Of a stretch of DNA of 29,099 nucleotides, positions 14,089 through 22,249 are shown piece by piece. The notes under the pieces are model-generated. The model did no database searches. It was not told where the DNA came from and saw nothing but the letters and a program-made list of their open reading frames with translations. The DNA lies in IMG/VR virus record IMGVR_UViG_3300017989_000347, positions 1 through 29,099 of that record; one strand, 5' to 3'. This DNA is from a virus. Made by a program: the position numbers and the translations under genes. The number at the start of each line of letters is the position of its first letter. The stretch's first letter is position 1.

Positions 14089-15033
14089 ATGTCGTCACTT
14101 TACAATGAAGTCCGTCCAAAAAAATTTAGCGATGTTGTCGGGCAGGATGCTGTAATCGCAAAATTGAAATCACAGGGGAAGGCGGGAAAAATTCCTCATG
14201 CGATGCTGTTTCATGGTCCGTCGGGTACAGGCAAAACAACGTTGGCAATGATCGTTGCAAGTGCGTTGGGTTGTCGTGGTTTAGATTTGCAGGTGATCAA
14301 CGCAGCGGCGACCCGTGGGATTGACACGGTACGGTCGTTGTTGGCTGGCGCGAATGCGGCGCCGTTGTACGGCAAATGCCGTGTGATCATTTTCGACGAG
14401 GCGCATCGATTGACACCAGAAGCGTTGGATGCGTTATTGCTCGCAACTGAGAATCCACCACCGTTGATGTATTTCGTGATGTGTACGACAGATTTCAACA
14501 AGCTGTCGAAAACCATCAAAACGCGATTCAGTCCGTATAAATTGAATCCAATCCGTGATCGGGATTTGGTTCAGATCATGCAACAGGCGTGTGAAAAAAA
14601 GAAATGGAAGTTGTCGAAAAAAGTTCTGACGCAGATCGCGTTATCGTCTGATCAGTCGGCGCGATTGGCGTTGGTTGTTTTGGAACAAGTAGCAGAACTT
14701 GAAACTGAATCCGAAATACTGGATGCGATCGAACCCGCAATCAAAGACACGCCGGGGTACCAGATTTTTCGAACGATGATGGACGGTCGGGCGTCGTGGG
14801 ATCAGGCACGAAAAGTGTTGACGGCAATCAAGGAAACAGAGGAACCGGAATCATTGCGATATATGGTTTTGGCGTGTGCCGATAAGGCGTTACTTGATCC
14901 CAAATCGAGCGAAGAAAAACAGGATCGAGCGGCAGACATTATCGAAGAATTCAGATTTTCAATCGTCGAATCGAAATGGGCGGGGTTCGATTTGGCGGTG
15001 TTCAATGTGTTCAATCCAAAATCTCATGACTGA
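14089..15033 (+). CDS. Clamp-loader ATPase (DnaX/RFC-like)
   Basis: A 314-aa AAA+ ATPase. MSSLYNEVRPKKFSDVVGQD is the classic clamp-loader N-terminus. Walker A is GPSGTGKT (43-50), Walker B IIFDEAH (100-106), sensor 1 CTTD, and the arginine-finger region TIKTRFSPYKL, where bacterial loaders have SRCQ. The helical C-terminal collar follows. The zinc module of bacterial DnaX is missing, as in T4 gp44-like loaders. It would load the clamp encoded at 9760. The ATG at 14089 is preferred for its AAAGG (14077-14081) spacing; an ATG at 14074 overlapping the polymerase stop is possible. No separate small subunit is recognisable nearby. Confidence 0.9.
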   Translation: MSSLYNEVRPKKFSDVVGQDAVIAKLKSQGKAGKIPHAMLFHGPSGTGKTTLAMIVASALGCRGLDLQVINAAATRGIDTVRSLLAGANAAPLYGKCRVIIFDEAHRLTPEALDALLLATENPPPLMYFVMCTTDFNKLSKTIKTRFSPYKLNPIRDRDLVQIMQQACEKKKWKLSKKVLTQIALSSDQSARLALVVLEQVAELETESEILDAIEPAIKDTPGYQIFRTMMDGRASWDQARKVLTAIKETEEPESLRYMVLACADKALLDPKSSEEKQDRAADIIEEFRFSIVESKWAGFDLAVFNVFNPKSHD

Positions 15034-15517
15034 TAAAATTTCATTGAGTGTTGACCCGGACGATTTAGAACGGGAATGGGAACGTCAGGCGGATTTGTCG
15101 ACTGAATGGGCGGTCCGCGCTGCTGATTCTCATCGCAAATTTCAACATCTTGAAGCACGTTACAAATTGTTGATTGCGCAAAAGTCAAAAGAAATTCGGG
15201 CACAGTACGCCGACAAAAAAACGACGGAAAAGTTGATAGAAAATGAAGTCGTTTGTTGTCCTGACGTCGTACAATTAAGACAGGAAATGATCGAAGCGGA
15301 ATACCTTGCCGATTTGTCAAAACAGATGGTCTTTTCAGTAGCGAATCGAAAATCTGTTTTGATCAATTTGACAGAATTCAACATGCGTCGATATTACGCT
15401 GACCCAAAAAACCAACAACAGTTGGAACCACCAGAAGCGGACACCGACGAAGGACACATCGATCGATCGTCAATTGTCAGTCGAAACCGAAACCGAACCC
15501 GGAAACGTAGGAGATAA
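15026..15517 (+). CDS. Coiled-coil protein, possible UvsY-like recombination mediator
   Basis: A 163-aa, highly charged, helical protein. The pattern (DLEREWERQADLSTEWAVRAADSHRKFQHLEARYKLLIAQKSKEIR, then TEKLIENEV, then a second long helix ending NRKSVLINLTEFNMRRYY) matches small coiled-coil proteins that many phages encode just before their ssDNA-binding protein; some are annotated as UvsY-like mediators, which help the recombinase displace SSB. That assignment is by context and pattern only. It overlaps the clamp-loader end by eight bases, and a good AGGAG site for the SSB gene lies in its last codons. Confidence 0.65.
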   Translation: MTDKISLSVDPDDLEREWERQADLSTEWAVRAADSHRKFQHLEARYKLLIAQKSKEIRAQYADKKTTEKLIENEVVCCPDVVQLRQEMIEAEYLADLSKQMVFSVANRKSVLINLTEFNMRRYYADPKNQQQLEPPEADTDEGHIDRSSIVSRNRNRTRKRRR

Positions 15518-15519
15518 AA

Positions 15520-16761
15520 ATGGGAATGTCCCGCGAAGAACGCGCAAAACGACGACGTCAACGGGGATCAACTGCGCGTGAACGCGCTGAAACATTTAAT
15601 GACGGTATGACGTCATCGTGTTTGATCGTCCCACCGGGGTTGAAGTTGTGGAAACCTGACGAGGGTTTGCACGAAGTTTCAATCGTGCCGTATTTTGCCG
15701 GGGAAGGTAATCCACAGGTTGAACCGGGTGTCGAGCACTACGAACGGACGTTTTACGTTTACAAGGAAATCGGACCTGAAAAAAAGTGGTTCGTGGCTCG
15801 CACAAAATTGAATTTGCCGGATTTCATGCAACGCATGAAAGCGCAATGTGCCGATGACCCGTCGTACGACAAAGACGCGATGAAAATTTTCATCCCGGCG
15901 ATTCGTCAATTGTATTTGATTTACGATCACAACGACCCTGACACCGGTTTGCAGTTGTGGGACGTATCTTGGCACAATTTCGGCAAGTTACTGGAACGAC
16001 GAATCCGAACGGCGCCAGAATCGAGGGGATGGGATTTTTTCTATTCACCCGAAACCGACGGAAAAATTCTTGCCATTGACATCGGTACTGATTCCGGCGG
16101 CAGTTTCACGTTCAAAAAAGCGATTGCGATTGATTTTGTCGATCGTGATGAACCACTACCCGATGAAATCATCGATCATTCGTACGTGTTGGATGACATG
16201 TTGCGAATCCCTGAAGATTCAGAGGTCGAAGCGGCATGGTATGGTGTTGCGGCAGGGGATGATCACGATGACGATGACGGTGACAAGTCACCGGCGTCGA
16301 CACAACGTACAACGCGGCGACCACCGAAACCGGAACCGGAACCGGAAAAAACGGAACCGCGCACACGTCGTCGTCGCGACGATAAGGGTGACCCGGTTGA
16401 CACCAAAACGGAAACCAAACGGGAAACGAAAACCAAACAGGAAACCAAACGGGATTCCATCAAGGAAGATTTGAAGGCATCCGACGCCGGGATTGAAATC
16501 GGTACGCGTGTTCGATGGAAGGGCGGCGAATGGGAAGTGATGAAAATTTCCCGCGATCAAACATCGTTGGTTTTGTCTAATGATGATGACGATGTCGAAA
16601 AGGCGATCGGTTGTGCAGAGGTCGAGGTTTTGGGATCAGTTGAACCTGAACCTGAACCTGAACCTGAACCGAATGACGAGGAACCGCCATTCGAGGCAAC
16701 CGACGAGGAAAAGGCACCGGCAGAAACGGTCGCTGATTCTGAATTTGGTGAATGGGATTGA
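15520..16761 (+). CDS. Single-stranded DNA-binding protein (gp32-like)
   Basis: A 413-aa protein. A basic N-terminus (REERAKRRRQRGSTARERAE) leads into a beta-rich OB-like core (FNDGMTSSCLIVPPG...HEVSIVPYFAG...ERTFYVYKEIGPEKKWFVART, about 26-110). The length and layout recall T4 gp32-type SSBs, but the zinc finger is missing. The C-terminal 170 residues are low-complexity: Pro-Glu and Thr-Lys-Glu repeats, a small beta segment (GTRVRWKGGEWEVMKIS) and an acidic tail ending SEFGEWD, the usual partner-docking tail of SSBs. Placement next to the UvsY-like and RecA-like genes supports the role. AGGAGA precedes the ATG, and a terminator follows. Confidence 0.78.
   Translation: MGMSREERAKRRRQRGSTARERAETFNDGMTSSCLIVPPGLKLWKPDEGLHEVSIVPYFAGEGNPQVEPGVEHYERTFYVYKEIGPEKKWFVARTKLNLPDFMQRMKAQCADDPSYDKDAMKIFIPAIRQLYLIYDHNDPDTGLQLWDVSWHNFGKLLERRIRTAPESRGWDFFYSPETDGKILAIDIGTDSGGSFTFKKAIAIDFVDRDEPLPDEIIDHSYVLDDMLRIPEDSEVEAAWYGVAAGDDHDDDDGDKSPASTQRTTRRPPKPEPEPEKTEPRTRRRRDDKGDPVDTKTETKRETKTKQETKRDSIKEDLKASDAGIEIGTRVRWKGGEWEVMKISRDQTSLVLSNDDDDVEKAIGCAEVEVLGSVEPEPEPEPEPNDEEPPFEATDEEKAPAETVADSEFGEWD
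16324..16671 (+). repeat. Short tandem repeats in the SSB tail region
   Basis: Three simple repeats encode the linker: ACCGGA-like hexamers near 16328-16350 (Pro-Glu), AAACGGGA/AAACCAAA-type units near 16401-16455 (Glu-Thr-Lys), and CCTGAA repeated about five times near 16643-16671 (Pro-Glu). Units are multiples of three, so copy-number change keeps the frame and varies tail length. Confidence 0.7.
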
Positions 16762-16776
16762 TTCTGTGATCCGATC

Positions 16777-16816
16777 GGCGACCTGTTTTACGCATGGCAG
16801 GTCGCCGTTTGTTTTG
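16777..16816 (+). terminator. Intrinsic terminator after the SSB gene
   Basis: GGCGACCTG (16777-16785) and CAGGTCGCC (16798-16806) form a perfect 9-bp stem with a 12-nt loop, followed by GTTTGTTTTG. The T-run is interrupted by G, so it may be leaky. It separates the SSB gene from the recombinase gene, where I see no strong promoter. Confidence 0.75.
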
Positions 16817-16838
16817 TGTGCTGTTTGTGGAATGAAAA

Positions 16839-17969
16839 ATGGGACGACCAAAAAAGAAACCTGATGAACCCATCGATGTCGACGCGACAGAAATTGAAAA
16901 CGCAATGTCGTCGATCGGTGTGACAAAATACGACCGATCTAAAATGTGCGGTTGGGGGATCACGACCCTGAATATCGGGTGTTCCGGTTATCCTGACGTC
17001 GCGATCAAAAAAGGCGGGTATTATTTGATCATCGGTGGGAGTGAAACAGGTAAGTCGTGGTTATGTCGTCAGGCGCAAGCGGAAGCGTGTTACAACCCGG
17101 CATTCGATGACTATCAAATCGTATGGGATGACATCGAACACGGTGTTCACATGGACGATGAAAAGTATTTTGGCAAGGGTTTCGCCGATCGAGTTGAATC
17201 ACCGATGTATCAGGGTGATGATCCAGTATATTCCGAAACTGTCGAAGAATTGTATTTTCATCTGATGGAACGGATGAAAAATGGTCCGGTGTTTTACGTT
17301 GTCGATTCAATGGATGCGTTGTCGGATCGTGCAACCCGAAAACAACAGGAAAAGATTTTCACGGAAGTTCGCGGCGGTGCCGATGCCGGTGGGGATTATG
17401 GCGGGGCGGCAAAAGCAAAAGTTAATTCGCAGATGATGCCGGACGTCGAAAAACGAATGCGCGAAACCGGGTCGATCGTTTTGATCATATGTCAGGAAAA
17501 AGACAATTTGAACGCGCAGATGTTTGGAAAACAGACGCGTTTTTCGGGTGGTCGCACCTTGAAATATCTCGCGCAATATCAATTGTGGTTGTACAATTTC
17601 GGCAAGATTGAAAAGACGGTCAAAGGATCGAAATACACGATCGGTCACGATGTGCGATTCAAGATCGAAAAAAATCGCATGTCAGGATTGCATCGTCATT
17701 CTGATGCACCGTTTTACCCGTCATACGGATTCCATGACATCGAATCGATGGTCGTCTATCTCAATAAAACGGCAAAGCATTGGTCGGGTGACGGCACGGC
17801 GACCAAACCGATTGTCGCGACTGAATTTGATGTCAGTTTGTCGAAATCGGAATTGATAGAATTCATCGAAAACAACAACTACGAATCGCGTTTGCAGGAA
17901 GTCACCGACACCGTTTGGAAAACGATCGAGGAAAAATGTCAGGTGACAGGGAAACGGAAGTACGGGTGA
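16839..17969 (+). CDS. RecA/UvsX-like recombinase
   Basis: A 376-aa RecA-fold ATPase. Walker A is GGSETGKS (66-73), the stretch IVWDDIEHGV is at about 94-103, Walker B is FYVVDSMDAL (152-161), and KVNSQMMPDVEKRMRETGSIVLIICQ (about 194-219) holds the glutamine switch typical of UvsX/RecA. An N-terminal helix and C-terminal SKSELIEFIENNNYESRL flank the core. It would pair homologous strands in recombination-dependent replication with the SSB, the UvsY-like protein and the SbcCD-like set. The ribosome binding site (GTGGAATG) is weak. It is about the length of T4 UvsX. Confidence 0.88.
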   Translation: MGRPKKKPDEPIDVDATEIENAMSSIGVTKYDRSKMCGWGITTLNIGCSGYPDVAIKKGGYYLIIGGSETGKSWLCRQAQAEACYNPAFDDYQIVWDDIEHGVHMDDEKYFGKGFADRVESPMYQGDDPVYSETVEELYFHLMERMKNGPVFYVVDSMDALSDRATRKQQEKIFTEVRGGADAGGDYGGAAKAKVNSQMMPDVEKRMRETGSIVLIICQEKDNLNAQMFGKQTRFSGGRTLKYLAQYQLWLYNFGKIEKTVKGSKYTIGHDVRFKIEKNRMSGLHRHSDAPFYPSYGFHDIESMVVYLNKTAKHWSGDGTATKPIVATEFDVSLSKSELIEFIENNNYESRLQEVTDTVWKTIEEKCQVTGKRKYG

Positions 17970-17973
17970 TCTG

Positions 17974-18843
17974 ATGGCGTACACGTACGCACTGATTGAC
18001 GCAACATACCTTTGCAACCGGGCATGGAAATCGACCGGTCATTTGCAATATGAGGGTGAATCAACAGGTGTTGCGTTTGGGGTGTTTAATACTATTCAAC
18101 AGGTACGCAATTTGTACGATCCGTTGGTGTTTGTGTTTGCATTTGATGCGCATGGCATACCAACAAAACGACATGAGGTGTACCCAAATTACAAATCATC
18201 CCGGCGTGAACGGTACGAAAACGAAACCGACGAGGAAAAAGAAAACCGCCGGTTGTTTTATGAACAGGTCGATAAGATTCGACGAGAATTGTTGCCAGAA
18301 ATGGGATACCGCAACATTTTTCGAATTCCGGGATATGAGGCGGACGACGTGATCGCGTGGTTCGCTGAAAAAATCCATTCGTCAGAAAACGCGTTGATCG
18401 TGTCCCGTGATGGGGATTTGTTTCAATGTTTGTCGTCGAATGTCAGGTATTACAATCCCGTCAAGGGCGCCATTGTGACGGCGGATTCATTCCGCGCCGA
18501 ATGGGGAATCCAACCATATCAATGGGCAGACGTGAAGGCGTTCGCCGGGTGTGGGACAGATGACATTGAAGGGATCAGGGGCATCGGAGAAAAAACAGCG
18601 GCGAAGTATATCCGGGGAGAACTCAAAAAAGGCAAAAAATACGATGCGATTGTTGAAGGCATCGACATTTATAATCGCAATCGTCCGCTGGTGTCGTTGC
18701 CGTGGGAAGGGTTGGACGATTATTTGCCACACCCTGAACAGTTACCGGATGACGTTGTGACGGTTCAACGAATCAACGACGTTTATGATTCGTTAGGTAT
18801 CCAGAGAAATGAACCTGTTCATGCGCGTGAAGGGTTTTTTTGA
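17974..18843 (+). CDS. 5'-3' exonuclease / flap endonuclease
   Basis: A 289-aa FEN/PIN-family nuclease. Metal-binding acidic residues are visible: LIDATYLCNRA (7-17), FAFDAHGIPTKRHEVYPNYKSSR (about 50-72, including the conserved Asp and basic helical arch), GYEADDVIAWFA (about 118-129) and SRDGDLFQ (about 142-149). The helix-hairpin-helix segment is TDDIEGIRGIGEKTAAKYI (about 191-209). It matches the 5' nuclease domain of Pol I and T4 RNase H/T5 exonuclease and would remove RNA primers and flaps behind the polymerase. It begins four bases after the recombinase gene; its stop overlaps the HNH start (TGATG). Confidence 0.93.
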   Translation: MAYTYALIDATYLCNRAWKSTGHLQYEGESTGVAFGVFNTIQQVRNLYDPLVFVFAFDAHGIPTKRHEVYPNYKSSRRERYENETDEEKENRRLFYEQVDKIRRELLPEMGYRNIFRIPGYEADDVIAWFAEKIHSSENALIVSRDGDLFQCLSSNVRYYNPVKGAIVTADSFRAEWGIQPYQWADVKAFAGCGTDDIEGIRGIGEKTAAKYIRGELKKGKKYDAIVEGIDIYNRNRPLVSLPWEGLDDYLPHPEQLPDDVVTVQRINDVYDSLGIQRNEPVHAREGFF

Positions 18844-19241
18844 TGGGCACACATTCGTACTACAGAGACACGGCAAGAGTCGCCGATGTGTTGCAGTGGA
18901 TGAATACGGGCATCATCGAAGTTGTCGGGGATGTCATTTACAAGAATCATAAAAACGGTGATCGATGTGAATTGTCTCGACGGCGAACAAAACGCAAAGG
19001 GATGTCGGACGGGGATTGGCGCGTCGATTTGGCGGTCGGCAAGGTGCGTCGATCGATGATGGTTTCGCAGGTCGTGTGGATGTGGAATACACGTTGCGAA
19101 ATCCCAAAAGATTTTGAAATCCATCACATTGATGAGAATTTCGACAACAACGCATTTTCAAATCTGATTTGCGTCCACATGATTGATCACCAAAAATTTC
19201 ATCAAATGGATGGGGTTGGTGACGAGGAAACACCGTTTTGA
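18843..19241 (+). CDS. HNH endonuclease
   Basis: A 132-aa protein ending in an HNH motif: VWMWNTRCEIPKDFEIHHIDENFDNNAFSNLICVHMIDHQKFHQ, with the HH pair, central Asn, and terminal His. A small beta-rich N-terminal part and a basic stretch (SRRRTKRKG) precede it. Free-standing HNH genes in phages are usually homing endonucleases, but this one sits with ATG/stop overlaps on both sides and no disrupted neighbour, so a nicking role in recombination is equally possible. The ATG at 18843 is chosen over the in-frame TTG one codon earlier. Confidence 0.85.
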   Translation: MGTHSYYRDTARVADVLQWMNTGIIEVVGDVIYKNHKNGDRCELSRRRTKRKGMSDGDWRVDLAVGKVRRSMMVSQVVWMWNTRCEIPKDFEIHHIDENFDNNAFSNLICVHMIDHQKFHQMDGVGDEETPF

Positions 19242-19657
19242 AAAAACAATCGAAGCGTCGACGTCGGCCCGGAAATGCACGAATCAAGGTGTCACCAAAA
19301 ATTGATCGAACCACAGACGGCATTGTGTTCGATTCAAAAATGGAAATGCATAGGTATTTACTACTGAAACGTTTGCAGAATTTAGGGCGCATTTTGCATT
19401 TGGAATTGCAACCAGAATTTCCGATTGCAGTTGAAACAGAAACAAAGGAATGTTTGCCGCGACGACCTGAATCGAAATCAGAAAAACTGATGTTTGTCTA
19501 CCGTGGGGATTTTCGATATTTGCGAGTCGATACGCAACAGGTTGTCGTCGAAGATGTCAAAGGTCATCGCACTGAAATTTATCGCATGAAAAAGAAATTC
19601 GTTGAGGCTGTTCATGGCATTGAAATCGAGGAAATCACAAAACCAAAACAATGGTAA
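19238..19657 (+). CDS. DUF1064 family putative nuclease
   Basis: A 139-aa protein. TTG start at 19238 is inferred: GAGGAAA lies ten bases upstream, the TTG overlaps the previous stop (TTGA), and the conserved core begins before the next ATG. The core (FDSKMEMHRYLLLKRLQNLGRILHLELQPEFPI, then YRGDFRYL, then VVEDVKG, then YRMKKKFVE) matches DUF1064, with the E...D...E-x-K layout of PD-(D/E)XK nucleases. These phage proteins are candidates for junction or recombination nucleases. The N-terminus is very basic (KKQSKRRRRPG). Confidence 0.8.
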   Translation: MKKQSKRRRRPGNARIKVSPKIDRTTDGIVFDSKMEMHRYLLLKRLQNLGRILHLELQPEFPIAVETETKECLPRRPESKSEKLMFVYRGDFRYLRVDTQQVVVEDVKGHRTEIYRMKKKFVEAVHGIEIEEITKPKQW

Positions 19658-19988
19658 TTTTCAGCCTGCGAATAAATGTTGCGGCGCGAATCCGTTGGGT
19701 TTGGATTTAGGCGAATCTATTCGTGTGAAGGCGGTATCGTACGTCGATTACACGGAACAGGGGAAAAAAGAACATTTTCGCCATCCCATTGATGCTGTTG
19801 TTGTTGTGTGCGGTACCTGTCAGAAATGCACGGGACAGTATGAACCGGAATTTCGGGGATACCCGCCGTATTACGAGGATGCGACATCATCGCGTTTGAA
19901 AGTCGAAAATCGCATCCGTTTTTACATCTGCCGACGTACAATTGATGGACCAGAATTGTTGATTCATCCTGATGATGTGGTGGTGTGA
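19614..19988 (+). CDS. Unknown Cys-containing protein (124 aa)
   Basis: I do not recognise this protein. Its ATG lies inside the end of the nuclease gene, with GAGG about six bases upstream. Visible features are an Asn/Gln-rich N-terminus, a CC pair (NKCCGANP), then VVVCGTCQKCTGQYEP, which could make a Cys4 zinc site, and FRGYPPYYEDATSSR. No membrane segment. The stop shares a base with the next start (GTGATG). Confidence 0.7.
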   Translation: MALKSRKSQNQNNGNFQPANKCCGANPLGLDLGESIRVKAVSYVDYTEQGKKEHFRHPIDAVVVVCGTCQKCTGQYEPEFRGYPPYYEDATSSRLKVENRIRFYICRRTIDGPELLIHPDDVVV

Positions 19989-20158
19989 TGATGCGTGTTT
20001 TTTTCGGTATGTTGTGTTCGATGGCGTGTACGTGGCACATGCACCGATTATGTGATGCACTGGAATTACAACAAGATGTACGGGCACCGGCAGCCAGTTT
20101 GATCGGTGCGTTGTGTATGACGTATTTATTCCCGTGGATGATGAGTGATGATCGTTGA
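19988..20158 (+). CDS. Small membrane-associated protein (56 aa)
   Basis: An unlisted short gene in the gap between two coding blocks. From ATG at 19988 (overlapping the previous stop) the frame runs 56 codons to TGA at 20158. Two hydrophobic, Met- and Cys-rich stretches (VFFGMLCSMACTW, and ASLIGALCMTYLFPWMM) flank a short polar segment, suggesting two weak membrane helices or a hairpin. Function unknown; the stop-start overlap and placement support translation. Confidence 0.5.
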   Translation: MMRVFFGMLCSMACTWHMHRLCDALELQQDVRAPAASLIGALCMTYLFPWMMSDDR

Positions 20159-20198
20159 TTTTACATCTGAATTGCCCGGAATGTTCAAAGAACCATGA
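20148..20198 (+). CDS. Possible 16-residue coupling ORF
   Basis: A 16-codon frame from ATG at 20148, inside the end of the 56-aa gene, to TGA at 20198, which overlaps the start of the Rad50-like gene (ATGA). It fills the only break in an otherwise continuous chain of overlapping genes, so it may exist to keep ribosomes moving into the ATPase gene. No strong ribosome binding site. Confidence 0.25.
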   Translation: MIVDFTSELPGMFKEP

Positions 20199-21310
20199 TT
20201 GAAAAAATCACGATCGAGAATTTCCAAAAACACCGCAAATCGGTGTTCGAATTCGATCCTGTCACAACGTTTGTCGGACCATCTGACACCGGCAAATCGG
20301 CGATCATGCGGGCGTTGCGTTGGGTGATGTTGAATGAACCCGATGGTGATTCGTTTGTGTCGTACGGCGCGAAAGGCTGCACGGTTCGTCTGTACGTCGA
20401 CGGACATGTGATTGTTCGGCGTCGAGGTGGATCGAAGAACGAATACGAACTTGACGGGGAAGTTTACAAGGCATTCGGGCGGGGCGGTGTCCCTGAACAG
20501 ATCGCCGAAATTTTGCGGGTCACACCGATCAATTTTCAATCACAACATGATTTGTTGTACTGGTTGCAGTTGAACGGGGCAGATTTGGCAAAGGCATTGA
20601 ACCGGGTCGTCGATTTGGAAATCATCGATGCATCGCTGGTCGAGGTCAACAAACGTTTGCGTCGGTCAAAATCTGAATTGGAAATTCGCGATCGTGATCT
20701 GATCGAAGTCGATCAACAAATTGATGCGTTAGATTGGTTTGAAATCGCCGATGTTGAATTCCGAAAATGTGTCCGAATCGCTGAAAAATGGCAGGATGTG
20801 CAAAAACAACAAAATGCGTTGTCGGTGTCACACCAGTCAGTGATCGATCTGAAGTCGCGTGAAAAGGTCATTTCTGATGCCGTGTCTGACGCGACGTTCG
20901 TTGAAATCGGTGACAGGATTGAAATCACGTCAAAACAGGCGAACGTACTACAGGCGATTTTGCGGGGTGTCAGGGCATCTGATCGAATCGTCGATCGATC
21001 GGCAGTCGGTCCCCTCGATTTGGACGTATTGTTAGGGGATTGGAAACAGGCGGCAGAACAACGACGTTTGTTGAAATCGGCAATTGATTTCGTCCATCAA
21101 CAACAGTCATCCGTGACTGTTGTTGATCCCCTCGATTTTGATGAGGAAATCGCAGGAATGGAAAGCATCGCACAGGATGCTGCCGATTTGCATGAAATTA
21201 TTCAGGCAGTCGAAATGTTGAGAAATAAAATCAGCCACATCGACGAGGAATTGAAACGATGGTCGGTGTACCTTGATCAGTTCGACGTGTGTCCGTTGTG
21301 CGGGAAATAA
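20195..21310 (+). CDS. Rad50/SbcC-like ATPase, N-terminal half ending at the zinc hook
   Basis: A 371-aa protein. It opens like Rad50/SbcC/SMC proteins (MIEKITIENFQKHRKSVFEF), with Walker A GPSDTGKS (28-35) and Q-loop FQSQHD (114-119). Residues about 125-360 are mainly helical and charged, as in a coiled-coil arm. The final residues are CPLCGK (366-371), the CxxC zinc hook that normally lies in the middle of Rad50, and translation stops right there. No Walker B or signature motif is present. Those are in the separate gene at 25641, so the two proteins probably form one ATPase. The SbcD/Mre11-like gene follows at 21314. Confidence 0.85.
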   Translation: MIEKITIENFQKHRKSVFEFDPVTTFVGPSDTGKSAIMRALRWVMLNEPDGDSFVSYGAKGCTVRLYVDGHVIVRRRGGSKNEYELDGEVYKAFGRGGVPEQIAEILRVTPINFQSQHDLLYWLQLNGADLAKALNRVVDLEIIDASLVEVNKRLRRSKSELEIRDRDLIEVDQQIDALDWFEIADVEFRKCVRIAEKWQDVQKQQNALSVSHQSVIDLKSREKVISDAVSDATFVEIGDRIEITSKQANVLQAILRGVRASDRIVDRSAVGPLDLDVLLGDWKQAAEQRRLLKSAIDFVHQQQSSVTVVDPLDFDEEIAGMESIAQDAADLHEIIQAVEMLRNKISHIDEELKRWSVYLDQFDVCPLCGK

Positions 21311-21313
21311 TCG

Positions 21314-22249
21314 ATGAAAGATTTGCAACCAGTTGCGATAACAATCGGCGATGTGCATTTGACGGTTCAACCGCCGGTTTCGCGTTCGCCGCATGCTGAC
21401 ATGTGGATCGATTATCAATGGCAACGGATGGACGAAGTTCGCCGGTTGTGTGATGAGTTTATGTGTCCATTGTTGATCGCTGGTGATGTGTTCGATGTGT
21501 GGTATCCACCGGCGAAATTGATCAACGCTGCAATCAGGATGTTTCGGCAATTTCCGTACAAAGTCTATGCCGTGCCGGGTCAGCATGATTTGCAAAACCA
21601 CCGAATCGAAGCGATTGAAAACACGGGGTACCATACGCTGGAACTGGCAGGGGTGATTGAGACAATTCCGAACGACGGCAAACCGATGCGGGAATTGGGT
21701 TGCAATCTGTACGGTTTGCCGTGGATGGGTGAAATTCCGAAAGTATCAGAACAGGAACATGATCGATTGAATGTCCTCGTCGCACATGCATTCATTTGGA
21801 CATCGGGCGAAAACGGATACGTTGGGGCAGATGATGAGGACAAATTGCCCGGTTGGCTGAAAAAGTTACAAGATTTCAACGTTGCGATTTTTGGCGATAA
21901 TCACAAAGGGTTTTGGGTCAGCCCCAAAACTGGACCGACAACAATTTGGAACGGTGGTGCGTTTGTCTGTCGTACGAAAGCCGAAATCGATTATCGATGT
22001 CGCGCGGGAATCGTGTACAGTGACGGCACAATCGAACCGTATTATTTTTCAACAGATGCGGATTTGTGGTCGATTGAGGCACAACAGGAAACGGTCGATC
22101 GTGAATTTGATTTGTCAGGGTTGATCGATGAATTGAAAAACCTCGATCCTGATTCGATTGATTTTCAAGAAATCATCGACGCGCTATGCCGTGAACTCGA
22201 TATCGATTCACGGGAAGTTGTTTCGTCAGTATTGGACACGGTCAGATGA
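21314..22249 (+). CDS. SbcD/Mre11-like metallophosphoesterase
   Basis: A 311-aa protein with metallophosphoesterase motifs in order: IGDVHL (11-16, Asp-x-His), AGDVFD (56-61), PGQHD (88-92, a GNHD variant with Gln for Asn), LVAHAF (about 155) and FGDNHKG (about 194-200, where a GHxH motif is usual, His to Asp). The altered motifs suggest weakened or altered metal binding. A C-terminal segment (FDLSGLIDEL...DPDSIDFQEIIDALCRELDIDSREVV) is helical and acidic, possibly for partner docking. It would be the nuclease partner of the Rad50-like halves (20195 and 25641) in DNA-end processing. Only three bases separate it from the ATPase gene. Confidence 0.85.
   Translation: MKDLQPVAITIGDVHLTVQPPVSRSPHADMWIDYQWQRMDEVRRLCDEFMCPLLIAGDVFDVWYPPAKLINAAIRMFRQFPYKVYAVPGQHDLQNHRIEAIENTGYHTLELAGVIETIPNDGKPMRELGCNLYGLPWMGEIPKVSEQEHDRLNVLVAHAFIWTSGENGYVGADDEDKLPGWLKKLQDFNVAIFGDNHKGFWVSPKTGPTTIWNGGAFVCRTKAEIDYRCRAGIVYSDGTIEPYYFSTDADLWSIEAQQETVDREFDLSGLIDELKNLDPDSIDFQEIIDALCRELDIDSREVVSSVLDTVR

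Noticed and set aside
18843-19241. HNH gene as an intron- or intein-borne homing element
   Set aside because: The flap nuclease and DUF1064 genes on both sides are uninterrupted, and the HNH gene is stitched in by normal stop/start overlaps.
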